64,000 bases of DNA. It comes from Aphelocoma coerulescens (taxonomy: Eukaryota > Chordata > Aves > Passeriformes > Corvidae). Positions 1-13,521 of the stretch are shown piece by piece. The position numbers and the translations under genes were made by a program. The notes beneath the pieces were generated by a model that was given only the letters and a program-made list of their open reading frames with translations, ran no database searches and was not told the origin of the DNA. Position 1 is the first letter of the stretch; each line of letters opens with the position of its first letter. The stretch spans positions 68,188,622 through 68,252,621 of the forward strand of contig NC_091014.1 of NCBI RefSeq assembly GCF_041296385.1. The letters are read 5' to 3'.

Positions 1-64
1 ACCATCTGTAATGTGGAATGCCTGTATACCACTGCTTGCTGAGGGTCACTGTTTGTACACAGCT

Positions 65-104
65 GTGTATATATATATGTATGTATTGATGTGTGTGTGT
101 AGAG
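65..104. repeat. TA/TG microsatellite
   Basis: A short run of alternating TA, then TG dinucleotides with interruptions. It is a simple sequence repeat with no coding content. Confidence 0.8.
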
Positions 105-155
105 TTAGAATATTAGTTTGGGCGTTGAGCCAACAATATGGGATAAGGGGTGGAA

Positions 156-822
156 TGTCTTGGGGTGACGTTATGATGTGTATCCCATATCGCTGCCCTA
201 TGCCCAGAAATTAATTTTTGTGCCTTTCATGCCTTTAAACTGAGCCTGAGAGGGGAGAGGAAAAACCTGAGCAAAACTTTTTCAAAGCAGTTTGCAGCTT
301 GTTGAAGGTCCCACAGAGATAGGGACCTTTTTTTTCCAACTGCGGAAGGAGAGTGAGAGGGAAGGGAAGCACCCGGCTTGGTTCCTTTCCAGCCAGCTTT
401 CGGCAGTTTTTTTTCCTCAGCTCCTTTTCCTCTAGAGAGTTGAACTTTTGTTTTCCTGGGACTTTGTTTTTTTTTCCTTTTCTCTCTGCTGGACTGTTTC
501 AACATCAGAATACATTGGGAGGACTTTCCACCAAGGCCTTGGCCCTGGAGGTGGGCCCACCTCCCCATCCCAGCTCCAAGGAGGGGGAGAGAGATCTACG
601 GAAGGACTCTGAATTTTCCCACAGGTTTCTCTCAGCAGAGCGGGAGGTTTTATCATTTAGCATTATCATCCTTTTCCTGTATGTTTGTTAAATAAATAGT
701 TTTTATCTCTTTCACTTTCCTTTGAGGAAAAATTTTTTTTACCCCGAACCTGGTGGGGGAGGGGTGGTTGTAGCCTGCCTTCTCTCAGAGGATGTATTTC
801 TAAATTTGGCCAAACCAGAACA
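156..822 (+). mobile_element. Solo LTR, family A, copy 1
   Basis: The element starts TGTCTTGGGGTGAC and ends CCAAACCAGAACA, giving TG...CA termini. It aligns along its length with the LTR at 10290-10921: both share the block containing TGCCCAGAAATTA, the TTTAAACTGAGCCTGAG segment, the CATTGGGAGG segment, the AATAAATAGTTTTTATCTC polyadenylation region near 692 and the GGTGGGGGAGGGGTGGTTG stretch near the end. No retroviral coding sequence lies beside it. I could not find a matching target-site duplication (TGGAA before, ATATC after), so it may be old or the product of recombination between two elements. Orientation is set by the AATAAA near the 3' end. Confidence 0.8.
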
Positions 823-3800
823 ATATCATATCAACAAATCATTATTTTGCCTTCAGAAAATCTCACTGATAGCTTACAGTGCTAGCTCATTTCCAACAAG
901 CTGCTTCATTCTCTTCTATGCTGCTGTATTTAATTACTGCAGAATGGCATTACCTGGGGTAGACAATACTGCATTTGGAATAAACAATAACAATTTATTG
1001 AAGCGTGAGATGATGTTATTCATTTCCATCTCAGGCTGCCATGTGCACACATGAAGTAACAGAGCATTGAGCCCAAAATACCTGAGAAGGTCATGTGTGT
1101 GCATGGATTTTCAGTAATTCCATTGTCTACTAAATCCTTCCACCTCTTCAGCTTCCAGTGATGTGATCAGATTTGTGATGACCTTTGTTTCTCAGGCCCT
1201 CATTTTCACTACCCTGTGTTGAAATGTTCTGCTACAACAGAAGCTGATAGGATGGCACATCCAGTTAAATCTTGGGGGCAATACAGCAAGGTACTGCCAT
1301 AAAGCCATTTTCATAAGGCAAGAGGAGAGAAATGCATCAACCTCCTCTATGCATAAATACTCTTTTAGCAAGTGCTTTTTGGGCAATTAGTATGTTTGCC
1401 TCTTGCACAACTGGAAACACCTTCATTGATAATTGTGGTGCTTGTCAGGCTCTACCATTTTGACCCTGCAAGCATGGCCCTCAGGAGGTTTCTGAGTGGG
1501 TGAATTTGGATTGAGTTTTAGCACTTAAAAAAAAAAAATCAGAGCAAAATAAAACAAAAAGGAGCTCCAAGCTGCCTGTGTGGTTTTGTAATTGGTCACT
1601 GAGAATGCTCATTTTTCTCACATAAAAAGTTATTTGTTAGTGTGGAAAAGAAAGAAAGCTTGAGAGAATGGTAAATTTGCTTGCCTATCATGATAGAGAA
1701 AAACAGAGAGAGGAAATTAACTTTCAGAAATTACAAATAACAAGTAGAGAAAGCAATGAAACCAACAAAGTCATAATCTTCTACTGATTTCACTACTCAT
1801 GTGGTTAAACAAAATTATAAAGAAAAATTATATTTGAAATTAAACTTGAAGAAGATTTGTTGTTATTTGCAGCTCTTTTTGAGTTTAGAAGTTCTTATAT
1901 TCTGGACACCAGAAGTAGTTTCAGCAATCCAGGCTTTTTGAAGGATTACTTTTCCTACTTCTGAATTAAGTTTGGTAAGAAGATCAGATTTCATAGCAAA
2001 GATGAATATGTGTACAAATTTTGGGAAGAGAGACAGTACGTGAGATGAATTATTCCATCATGTCTAAAAGGATGCAGGGAGAAAAAAAATATCACCAACA
2101 CCCCCAGGAAACACTGTTTGAGTGTGGAGTAGGAAAGGCAAAGGCTTAGTTTAATTAAATGATTTAATGGGGGGAGAGGTTGGAGAGACCCATAGAAGAT
2201 GCTAGACAACACCAGGGATGGCTGGTGGATTTGTGGATTATCCGACGTGGACAGAGCATCCCATCTCTATCCACTCCTTTCTCAAACAACACCTAGGCTA
2301 AGCTTTGCAATACATGGCTTAGAAATTGCCCCCCTTTGAAATCTGCAATGCAGGAGGCTGAGCGCTCTCCTTGCTGAAGTTAGGAGCTCTGATGCAAAAA
2401 GGAGGCTTATTTATCATCCAGCTTTGAAAGAAACTGGAGAAAACAATTGCCCTCCCCTTCAGATGGAAAATGCATTGCATGATTCAGCCTCCCTGTTTAG
2501 AGTAGTTTGGCTCTGAAGGCAGCGACGCTGAAGAAAAGAAAAATGGGTGTTGAGCAGCCCCCCAGGTGTCATTCAAACCCTGCTTGTAGCAGCGAGTTCT
2601 GAGTCTTCGGGACAAATGCAAATGTCCGACAATTATTGGACCTGCAAAGTTGTTAAAAAAGCATTGTTTGAATGCTCATCAACGTTAGGCAGAAGAGAAG
2701 GGAAGGGAAGTCCTAACGGAGGCAGGATGACAGCTTTCCACCCTGAGGGGAAAGATTTACTTGGCAGCAGGAGTCTCTCTTCTCCTGAACTCCTTGCAAT
2801 CCTCGTCCATACCAGTCATCTGGCTTTGAAACCTACAGTCATCATTATTCACTGGGTTCCTAGCATGACATTTTCTTCAGCAGAATTTCATATGGCTTCT
2901 GTGGCATGTTATTGTTTTTTTTATGAGTGTTAATAAGATTTTTCTGAAGGGAACTGGGGAAAATAAAAAAAAAGAAATTGAACAATTGAATTCCTGGCTA
3001 AAACAGAAAGGAATAAAACAAAAAAAAAATCAAACAATAAAAATAGCTCTAGATTTTATATTAAAAAAATTTCTTTATCTATTTTACTAAAAGATTATCC
3101 TAGCATCTTGAAATGTTAATGTGGAGGAGTAGAGAATTAGTATCATGCTGACAATGGAAGACATGGGTAACTGAGAGGAAGGCTGTTAAAATGTTTAAAA
3201 TGGAATTTGTCTTCCCTCATTCTTACTACTTTCAAGATTGAATTCACATGCAAGAAACGATCCCACTGCTAAACATTTATTACTACCTTTGCTTCAGTAA
3301 AAATGTCAGCCTTCAAGGGACATATATGGAATATTGCAGTCTGAGGAGGAAAGGAACAAAAAACTAACATAATGCTCCTGGGACTTCTGAGGGAAAAAAA
3401 AGAGCACTCCTGCCACGACTTTAAACTGTAGTGAAAATATATGCTGTCTATTAATCACTGCAAAGTTCCAAGACGTATGAAAAAGAGATCTAAAACCTTC
3501 TGCGTATAAAAGAGCATTATCCATTGTTCTACAGAAAAGCAGAAATGCATGTACACAACACTGGCTTGCAATTGTGCATCAGGTGGTGCAGCATTAACTC
3601 TGTTTGGTAAGGGTTCTGCCAGCATCAGTTCTCTGGGGGAGATACACCTCTCAAGCTTTCTGCTGTTTCCAAAGCAGCACTTCTTACAGGGGATGGAGCA
3701 TTTCTTTCTCAGGTGATGGGGGCTGCAAAGTGACACTGACTTTGTGCTGTGATGAAAATATACCCCTGGGGGTTAGTGTGCTCACAAAATTAATTGCTCC

Positions 3801-6008
3801 TAATATGTATTTTCTGACTATTAGCCAAAGCTTTGATCATTCTTGAGTGCTGAAGAACCTTTTACGTGGTGAATGATGAGGTAAAGTACCCAGTTGTTTA
3901 TTTTTGACTGTTGTACATTAACTATGATCTCTTCACTTTGTTTTAGTCAAACCTCAGTTTCTCCCAATGGAAAATGAATATATTAAAATATATCATCCTC
4001 ATAAATGTGGTAGGAGGACTAATCAATCTGATTTTACAAGAATCCTGAGAGACTAGGAGTTTTTGAAACTGTTTACTTCCAGAAACGTTTTTCTTCTTCA
4101 GCTGCCTACCATTTTTCAAATATGTTGCTCCAGCTTTTCAGAAACTTTTTTTAAGTTGCAGATCATTTAAAGCAGATGAAAATTCTAAAAATACTCTCAA
4201 TGTGTGAATATAGTCCCTCAAAGTTTGTTTTCTTAGCTGTATTTACTAAAGCCATAGCACTTCAGGAATGATGTAAAAATATACATGAAGGCTTGCAGAC
4301 ATTTTTCTGACATGCACTTTTCCTGACAAATAAAAACTGTGAGCCTTTACCAGTGTATTAGCTAAAACTGCACACCTGGGTACAGTTTAAATCATGAGGA
4401 TTTAAAGGTCTGTTCGATCAAGGTCCACATTCTTTTTGAAAACAGGTGTTGCTATAAATAAGCAAGACTCCCTCCATTTTGTAAGAAGTAAATCTGTGCA
4501 TATACCCAACCAAGCAGATTTCCAGCATTTTGCAAAAAGTGTGAAATATCTTTTTTACATCATTCTTTCTGAAACTCCAAGGAATTTCCCCAGGAGACAG
4601 TATACCTTTGTGGACATGCACATCCCAGCTGGGCTCTAAGTAAAGCTACATAAAAATGGTCTTATGATTTCAGTGGAAATATTAACAAAATCTTAACTAA
4701 ATATTTATCTTAACTAAAATATTAATTAAATCTTGAACATGATTTTTAAAACTAGGACTTTGACATCTCTGCCTAGTGGTAGCTTTGGCATCTTGAAAAA
4801 GGAGCTCGTAAAATCTGCTTCAAACTCATTATTAAAGGGATCAAGGAAAAAAATATGTACATCAATTAAATAAATTTTTTTAAAGAGGCTTGAAAAAGCA
4901 TCATTGGGCACAAGATGCCCAAATGTCTTGAAACAGGCCCCAAAAGGAAGTACCAGATAAAGATGGTTTTGAAATCTTGCTGTGAGTTCAAAGGAACAGT
5001 TAGCAGAGCAAATTAAACACACACTTGAGGGGTGATGTTTAGCCATACATTTTGGCAACTTCCAGCTACCACAAACTGCATCACATTCTCAGAGTCTAAT
5101 TTAATATTTTAGGCTGGGGCATCTTCTGTCCTTGGAGCCCCATTCTTCTGGATTCTGTAAGAAGGGCACTCTCCTACTCTAGATTAATATCTTAATGGCT
5201 TTTTTCCTAATTGTTCTGCTTGTTGCTGTGAGTTAGATTGCCTGGAAGCAAAATTTGTGTGATTCAATCATTTGTATATTCTAAACAGAGGTGGAGAGAG
5301 GGGAAGGAAGTAGCATGAATAAAATATAAAAATAAAATGCATTGCTTTGTCTGACCTGCTTTAAATGCCAGATTAATGTCTGCTTGATTTAGCTCTATTT
5401 TTTTTCTCCTTGTTCATCTAACAAATGGTTTCATGGCACTGTGTTGAACACAGTTTATTTTTACCACTAAAGCCTTGGATCCCAGTCAGGGTTATTAGTA
5501 CTGTGACATGAGTTCTAAAAGCTCAATACCATGAACACAAATCTTTTTAAAGAGAAAAGATTTCACGTGCATCGCTCCTGAATCAATTCAACTCTAAAGC
5601 ACTTTCTCTAAATTGGAATATGTTTCCTATTCATTTCTTGAGCTATTGTGTTTAAATAAAAGCTTCCTCATGGTCCATTTCATTTTACTACCTGTACTTT
5701 AACCACTGGACCAAGGAACACAAAGACCTGGAAGTTATGATGCCTGCTCTCTGTGCCCAGCTCTGTCATTCTCCTAGCACTCCCTGCTGTTTCAATTTCC
5801 TCAGCAGAGAGGGAAGAGGTGATAAAATTTTCAGATATTTAAAGCAATTTATACCAACTCTGTGGCTGTTATTAAATCCTAAAGGTGGCTTGTACTTTAT
5901 CTCTTATCATAATAAATTCCAGTGCAGGAACATTTTATAAATGATAACGTTATTGCAGCCTTTCTTTTACAAAAAAGCCAGAAGGGATCCCATCCTGTCT
6001 GCTTCTTT
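823..6008. other. No gene recognised; AT-rich unique DNA
   Basis: Both strands were read. Open frames are short (at most about 130 codons), lack recognisable motifs and carry no codon pattern suggesting a gene. The stretch contains A-rich and T-rich runs such as those near 1528, 2967 and 3020 but no element I can name. It could be intergenic DNA or an intron of a gene whose exons lie outside the window. Confidence 0.6.
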
Positions 6009-6175
6009 TGCCCAGAGAAGCTGTGGCTGCCCCATCCCTGGAAGTGTTGCAGGCCAGGTTGGATGGGGCTCTGAGCAACCTGGGATAATGGAAGATGTCC
6101 CTGCCCATGGCAGGGGGTTGGAACAAGATGAGCTTTAAGGTCCCTTCCAATAGAATATGTTTCTATTGTATAATC
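6009..6175 (+). mobile_element. CR1 LINE 3' end fragment
   Basis: The stretch reads GCCCAGAGAAGCTGTGGCTG, then CCATCCCTGGAAGTG, GGCCAGGTTGGATGGGGCTC, GTCCCTGCCCATGGCAGGGG and TTAAGGTCCCTTCCAA. This is the conserved 3' terminal part of avian CR1 retrotransposons, the dominant LINE of bird genomes. Only about 165 bp remain, as expected for the usual 5' truncation during target-primed reverse transcription. It has no coding capacity. It is the strongest single marker here that the host is a bird. Confidence 0.9.
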
Positions 6176-9100
6176 TAGCTATAAAATAGAGCAGAGATTC
6201 ATTAGCAGAGCTGATTGAAGTTTTTATTTCTATTTTTTGTTTAAGTTTTGAAATTTGTCTTTGGTTAAAAGACGAATGAAAATCAGTTTGTGGAAACCAG
6301 TTTTCCTTTGGTTTTGTTTTGCAGAGCTCATAAAATGTCATTGGAGAAAATTGCTTTAGGGAATTTGCCATTTTTAAATTGCACTTTGAAATATGAAGTG
6401 TCAACCAGAACATTGCATTTTTTTAAAAAGAAGTTATTCTTTAATGATTTTTCATTAGTAACAATAACATTAGAGTAACAGTACTGCCAGTAGTCTACTT
6501 TAGTATGAAATAAAACATTTGAGGGTTTTTAAAGTATTATGGACAGTTGTTTCTTAATGATAATTGAGATACCTTCTTTAGTATATTAGACTGAGTGTTA
6601 CTTGTATTACTACAGCATAAATGTTAAAGTTTTTGATGAGTGGATATTTTACCTGGTACAAATTAGCTACTGTATATAATTATCTTGTGAAGAAAAGGAA
6701 TATTTCAGTATTGTAAGAAGACACTGAAATGATGCAATACCTCATGAAGATACAAATCATGCAAAAAATAAAACCCCATGCATAAGCCCCAAAGCTATTT
6801 ATAGACAACTTCTGCAATAAACACTTTTCCTCTTTATCTGATCTTCCCAATCCTCTTGAACCACTCCAATCATTCATCCCTTTCACTCCTAGCTCAGAAA
6901 GTTTCTTTAGCTGGGGTGCGGGGCATTCTCACCCAGATTCACACATGGGATTGCCAAGTGTGTCTTTCCAAGTGTGTCTTTCCAAGTAAGGAAGCAGTAA
7001 CATGAGTTGGAGTCCTGGCCTCCATCTGCAGCCACCTGATCTCATCTCCACATTTCCCTTCAGCCACTCCTGATGCCTCTTAACACACACTGACTTTGTA
7101 AGGAAATAAATTTGTCACTTTCAGAGCACTGAGGAAACAGCGAGGTCACCTTAACTACACATAGTTCAGAGAAAGTTCAGAGGTGCTTAAAGTGTGTTAC
7201 AAAAGATGAGGAGTCCAGAGAAAAGCTCATGTGGTGATTGTGGTGTCCTGTGTCTGATCTGAGTAAGGCCAGGTGAAAGAGAACAAACAAATGAGAAAAA
7301 CAGGGTAGGATAGCCCTCCTCTCTGCCAGTATTAATTAGATAAATAAGAATTTGCACTGAGATAATCTGTGAGCATGTTGTTCATTCTCAGGAAAGGAGA
7401 AGGATGGGGGCAGTAGGGGGTGTGTGTGTCTATTAAATTTCTGTGAAGTTCACATAGTAATTAGAATGAATGATTAGGACAGTAATTAATATAGTTAGAC
7501 TTCCTCCTCCTCCAATGGGCAGCTTCAGCCAGAGCAGACCTGTCTTTACAGAGCCCTTCTGCAGTCCCTGAAAAGAGGGAAGCTTGTCCAGAGGCTGGCA
7601 CAGCGCATCCCTTCAGTCCTGAAAGGCGCACTGGGACAACTTCTCCATTCCTCCTCAAACATACAGCAATAATCTTATCCTGTAATCCACGGGTACCTCT
7701 AAGGGTGCTGCAAGGTGTACCTCAGAGCAGCAAACCTTTTCACAGTGTATTTGAATTCTGCTTACAGGATTTTTCACCTGAAGTAAGAAATTGTTAAGGA
7801 CTGCAACGAAAAGAAATTGAAAATCACTGCTCTAGATGCAGCCTAATAAGATTGTCCTTGTGGATCTAAAGTTAGCTGCTGTGAAAAAGCATTATATGCT
7901 GTTTTCCATTTTCAAAGCTGTGCAAACATGTGAGATTTAATCCACTGAATTAGCTCTGTGAAAGCTTAGATCTTCCTGCAGCATTGCACTGCGTGGTCTG
8001 ACACACTTACATAGCAGTTCTAGGATGCACCCAATTACCAATGCCTTACTCTGTACTGCGATTTCAGCTTATTGCCCTGCACTGCTTTGGCACATTGTCT
8101 CCTTTTATTTCTCCTTTCGAAAGGATTCTTTGCTGCCATCTACTTGGCACAGTCAATTACAGCAGCACAAAATGCTACCGAAGCAGAATAGTAACACTCA
8201 ACCTTCACTTGAATAAGGTGCAAAGCAACTGTATGAGGTATTTCTCTCTGTTCTTTTTCTTTTCTTGAACATCTTTTAATGACAGTCAAATTCTTTCAGC
8301 AGAACACTGAGGTGACCATACTGCTGCTGCATAGTTCATCAAAAAGGGGTTTTGGAAAGTCCTGGAGCAGGGCACAGCTCCTTTGAAATCCATGACAATT
8401 TATAGTGGCATTCTGCAGTTGGGTTTGGGGAGATTTATTTTCCATTTTGCTTTGTTGTGTATTCAAATTTATTTTGTTGATAATGAAGGAGAATGTCTGT
8501 GCATGTCCAGATCTCTGTTTCTTCCTGAAGCTAAGGAAAACATATCAGAGGGGTTAATTCACCTTATTCACCAGGGAGGAGTGGAGACACAGTGTAAGCA
8601 AGGGATTCACCAGTGAACTGCTTTCTCCATCCTGAGGTGCTGAAGGTGCACCCAGGAAATGCTAATGAGGGATGAGAAGGGTGTAACAACTCCCTGACTC
8701 TGGTTAACTCAGTCCCAGCCCAGACAGATCAGCAACCCTCCAGCTCACTCATCCATCAGCAGCACAGCTGGCTCTGCCAGTTTTTGCAGTGAGCTCTGAT
8801 TAAGCTGGATGTAACAAAATACATCAGTCGAGGAAACAAAGGCACCTTTCCCCTTGCTGGGTGTGTGTTTGCAGAACACCAAGCATGTCAGAACAGCCCT
8901 GCATGGTGGCTGTGGCTTGTTCTGTGCAGGCAAGAGGATGAATGAAAGGCAGTGTTTCAGGGTATGGCTGCTTGAGAAACCATCCACCCAACCAAAAAAC
9001 AGCCCCAAACAGAAACAGGAGGTGTTCATGCTCCATGGCTTAGTAGCCAGCTCATGTTACATGACAGGGATCAGGCAACTCCTGTTTTATCAGGGGTTAA

Positions 9101-10284
9101 AAGCTTGAGCTGTCATAATTAATTTGATGTGGTTGATGGGTGGTGAGAGAGAAGGTTGTGCCTCTTATCAGTTCTCTAAAATGATATTCAGGAGTCTGTA
9201 GTTTTTTTCAACAATAACTCTCAGTCTAAAGAACAGGAATAGCAAGAGAGCTGTATCACATGTGCTGGCTGTATTGCCTGTTTTATGATTACCAGGAATG
9301 GATTTGATGCATGCTATCACTAAGCAGCACCAATGACAAGTAACTGGTTTTGGAATGCTCTGAGTGACAAGGAACTTGAAGAGTTAAAAAATTATTTTAG
9401 GAAGGGGTGTAAAGGGTACTCTCCCTTCCAACCTTTTTTTTTTTTTTTTAACTTATTGAAATCAGTAGTTTCAGTTTATCTGGTATGTTCCTTTCTTAGC
9501 AGGGACATTTCTGTGCAAAGAGGATGCTTGTCATCATCTAGACCTGTTGTATCACCCTGGTTGGTGATATCCCACAATAGACCCCGGAGGGAGTTCCAGA
9601 AAGAAAGCTCTCAGACATCTCAGTAGGCTGATGAACTTCTTTACTTTCCTGATTTGAGCGTTGTACGTGCAGCATAAAAGAAGACAGACATGACCAGCTT
9701 CTTTATAGGATTTGTGTGTGAGGAGGGCAAGAGGAGGAAAGAGGGAATGACAAAAAGCCCACAAAATGATAAAGACAGAAAAGCCCCACAAAGCATCCAG
9801 AAAAGCCCTCAGAGAAACAGGAAAAGGGAAGATGGTTAACAAGCATGAATTGCCCAGGGACTGGCAGGAGGAGAGTGTTGCACAACACACAGACTCCATG
9901 CAACCTGTGAAGGAAAAGCTGACACACAAGAAAAGGTGTTCTGTAAGGGATGTGCTGTGCTCTCTCTTCTCCTGCATCAGGTCACACCACAGGTGGCTAA
10001 CTAATGCACAAGTGCTGCTGTCAGATCTCATTAGACTTTTATCCCTCACTGCAGAATCTCTTCTTTGCTCCTGGGGGTCCCCAGAGCCACAGGAGCTCTA
10101 CAGCCTTTCTCCAGAGCTGCCTTTGGAGTCCAGGGCTGGGGAGGGACATGGAATGCGCCAGGTGTACGACTTTCTGGCAGCTCAACAGATGCTCAGAAGA
10201 TGGATCAGATGAGCGATTCCAATGCAGAGCACAGAGACAGATCCTGGCCAGATGCCAGAGGTGCCTCCAGATGTTCCTCAGTGC
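6176..10284. other. No gene recognised; unique DNA
   Basis: The open frames are shadows or chance frames; the longest, on the minus strand at 9552-10049, shows no known domain. A 14-bp direct repeat (AAGTGTGTCTTTCC, two copies) lies at 6956-6988 and a T-run lies near 9436. Nothing else can be supported. Confidence 0.55.
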
Positions 10285-10289
10285 CCTCA

Positions 10290-10921
10290 TGTCTTGGGGT
10301 GACTTGATGTTGTATTCCCTATTGCTGCACTATGCCCAGAAATTAGTATATATACCTTTCTATGCTTTTAAACTGAGCCTGAGTGGAGAGAGAAGAAAAA
10401 AAAAAAAACCCTCAAGGATGCAGAGAGAGATAACACACTCTCGTTCTCTGCATTTTTTTTTTTGGCTTCTGTGTTCTGCGGCTGGGAGAGCGGGAGCAGA
10501 GAAAGCACCCTGCTTGCTTGTTCAGCCATTTTTTCAGGTTTTTTTCCCTCCACAGAGTTGAACTTTGTTTTTCCTGGAATTTCAGATTTTTTCCCTTTTT
10601 CTGCTGGACTGCTTCAATATCAGAACACATTGGGAGGCCTTTCCACCGAGCACAGAGGGCCTGGCACTGGGCCAAGTCCCAGCTCCGAGGAGGGAGACCA
10701 AAGGGAGGACTCTAACATTTTCCTGGGTTTTTCTCCACAGTGAGAGGTTTTATTATTTAGCATTATTATCCTTTTCCCATGTGTTTGTTAAATAAATAGT
10801 TTTTATCTCTTTTGCTTTTCTTCGAGGAAAAAGTTTCTTTTTTTTTCCTGAACCTGGTGGGGGAGGGGTGGTTGTGCCTTCTCTCAGAGGATATATTTCT
10901 AAATTGGGCCAAACCAGCACA
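10290..10921 (+). mobile_element. Solo LTR, family A, copy 2, with target duplication
   Basis: The LTR begins TGTCTTGGGGTGACTTG and ends CCAAACCAGCACA. It is flanked by the 5-bp direct repeat CCTCA at 10285-10289 and 10922-10926, which fixes both ends. It has a TATA-like AGTATATATACC near 10347 and an AATAAA near 10791, so U3, R and U5 run on the plus strand. It is a sibling of the element at 156-822. No internal retroviral sequence remains between LTR ends, so this is a solo LTR left by LTR-LTR recombination. A 5-bp duplication fits class III or related avian elements. Confidence 0.9.
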
Positions 10922-10926
10922 CCTCA

Positions 10927-13108
10927 TCTTGGGGGAAAATGACTTCCTGATCTCTCTGTAGGCCTATAAGGTGTTGACCTGAGATCACTGGAAAGCTGAG
11001 AGAATATTTTGATATGGCCACTGTCCATGAGCTATAGAGGGGCTGGAAAAATACAAGAGGATCCTGATGCAGTTTTAGGGCAGGAGCAATAGAGTGTGCT
11101 GCTGACCAAAGAAATTGTCACCCAGTGAGGGACTGCAAGAAGAAAGGGCACCATGGCCCTTTTCCTAGTTCAGGAAAGGGCTAGAGTCGGAACAAAGCCC
11201 TGGAAGAGGAACTGCACAGAAGGTGGGGGCAGGAGAAAAACCAGGATTCCTGCTGAGTGAACCTTGACATTCAGGACCTGCCTGACCTTCAAGCCAGGTG
11301 AATTAACAGCGGGGAATAAGTCTCAAAGAAAGCCAGCTTGTACTCCAGAATAACTCACACTTCCCCTGCACAACCTCAGTGCAGTGATTGAAATAAAACC
11401 ATGCTGGCAGCAGTCAGGTAATGTTTTCAACTGCAAGGCTGGAGAATGCCAGGTCTGCCGTCTTGGCACAAGTGTCTAGCACACAAAAACTTCCAGATCT
11501 GTGGAGATACATATGGGACCTTGCTTTTACAGGAAGACTCCTAAAATTGCCTTTGGAACAACAATAAAATAAAGATATGTTTGTTTGGGGTTTTTAAATG
11601 GAAATTAGTAGCATCATGTAGTGTACTATCTTCTTCTGTTTAGTTTATAGATATACAGAAGACAAAATAAAATTTTATACCACCAAATAATATGGAAAGA
11701 AACATATTGGAGCATAAAAGTGAGTTTTGAGCTCATTAGTCTGATAATTAGATGACTATTCTTTATCTTCGTACTTTTGGGAATATTAGAAAAATAGTCT
11801 AAGCCAATACAGCAGAAATAAACATTAGGCTTGTGCTTATATAAAGCAAAAGATGTACATTAAACAAAGACAGATATTACTTTTACCCTTTGTTATAAAA
11901 AGTCCAAGCTTCAGTATTAACTGAAAGAAACTGGACAGAAAGAAAGAAACTGAAAGAAACTGACAGACTGAAAGAAACTGAAAGAAACTAGTGAAATTTC
12001 AGTGACAGATCTATCTCTGCTTTTAATAACAGTGTTCCACACCCACCCCTATCCCACCATGTAACAAGTGATGAACAAGATGAGTAACAGACACCACCTC
12101 TTACAATAATCCCCTGTAAAAGCTCTAGAAGTGAAACCAACACAATTACATCAGTGATGATTTGCACATCCCTGGTGGATGCTAACAGACAAGCCCTGAC
12201 ACAGAGCCCAAAGCCAAAAAGTGCCAGCTGCTCTCAGAATAGCTTCAGCATGAGTTTCCTTGGAAAGGTACCCAGGAACAACCTTCTCCTTGCAAGGGGT
12301 AAGTAGCTCTGAAATGCAGATGCCAGGGCAAGCACAACAGAGTCATGCTGAAGATTGCATGAACACCCTTGTCAGAAAAAGAGGGGAGAAAAAAACAAGG
12401 AGGTGTGAGAAACAAAAAGCTGCTAAATGATCAAAATGTGAGATAAAGACTTTTCTGCTTCAAGTATCCTTGTTTCTGCAAAACTGTCTCAGTTTCCCTG
12501 CCACTGGCAATCAGAGTCAATTGATTCAAATACTAATCTTATAAATGAAAATGGAAAATTAAATCTCGATGATTGTAAATAACTAGAGTGCTGCCTGCTG
12601 AAACATATGAAACACTAAGCAACACACTCTTATTTTCTGGAGAAAAAAAATCATAGAAATTCTAATTTGAGCATGAAATTATTCCTTTTAGATATGCTTC
12701 CAGTGTAACCAGTGGGTGAAATACTATTCCTTAAAGTCATGTGTAAGTGAAAGAAGAGTCCTGACCCTGATGCCTCGAGGAGCTATAAAAATAATAAACA
12801 CTAAATAATCATCAGAATCTGCAAAACCAAGTACATCTGTCATTAATTCATAGCCTAGCAATGGTACTTGAAAAAAAAAAGAAAGAGAAAAAGACTAAGA
12901 CATGAAACAAGAAGCCACAAAACCTGATGAAATCCATATGTTCAGCCAGAGATTTTTACAGTCACTCAACCTGGCACTGTGTTGGATAAGCCAACACATC
13001 AGTGCTGTCAACTACCATAAACAATAAAGGTCCCTGCATCTCTCTTTGAGTGTTTAAACGTCTCTCTCTCTCAGAGACCTTGTTCTTCTGCAGTTGTCTT
13101 TCATTTCC
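10927..13108. other. No gene recognised; AT-rich DNA with short repeats
   Basis: No open frame of note is present. A purine-rich minisatellite made of CTGAAAGAAA-type units lies at about 11921-11989. The rest is AT-rich with scattered A-runs and has no recognisable element. Confidence 0.55.
11921..11989. repeat. GAAA-type minisatellite
   Basis: Repeated units of CTGAAAGAAA with small variations (CTGGACAGAA, CTGACAGA) form a purine-rich block of about 70 bp. It is a simple tandem repeat with no coding potential. Confidence 0.75.
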
Positions 13109-13521
13109 AGAGCCTGTTGCAGAGCTAGGTTCAGTTTAGCAAGCTGCAGCCTTCCCTGGGAGCTCCGTGGGGCTGCTTAGGGCAGGGCAGCCATTCTGTC
13201 CTTTTCATTTTTGGATGGCCCCGCACTCTTGCTCCGGCCAGCGATCAGCTCTACAGCCCAGTGACGGCGAAGGAGGCGAGAAGGGTCCCTCCCTGAGGGT
13301 TTCAGAGGACCTTTAAAGGTTACATCCCATCCCGGTGATCTCCAGAGACAGAGAGACCTCCTGATTCAGGCGCAGGGGGTTTTCTCAGGGGTGGTACATG
13401 GGCAGAGTTGGGGTACAGGAACCAGTAGGGAGAGCCCGAGGGAGTGGCCAGGGCTAGGGGCAGGGGAAAGTGGGGGAAACAATATGGGATCAGAAAAGCA
13501 GTGGGTAAACAGATCACCACA

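Noticed and set aside
823..6008. Host exons in the left AT-rich region
   Set aside because: No frame shows a domain, and no convincing acceptor-donor pairs enclose an open frame.
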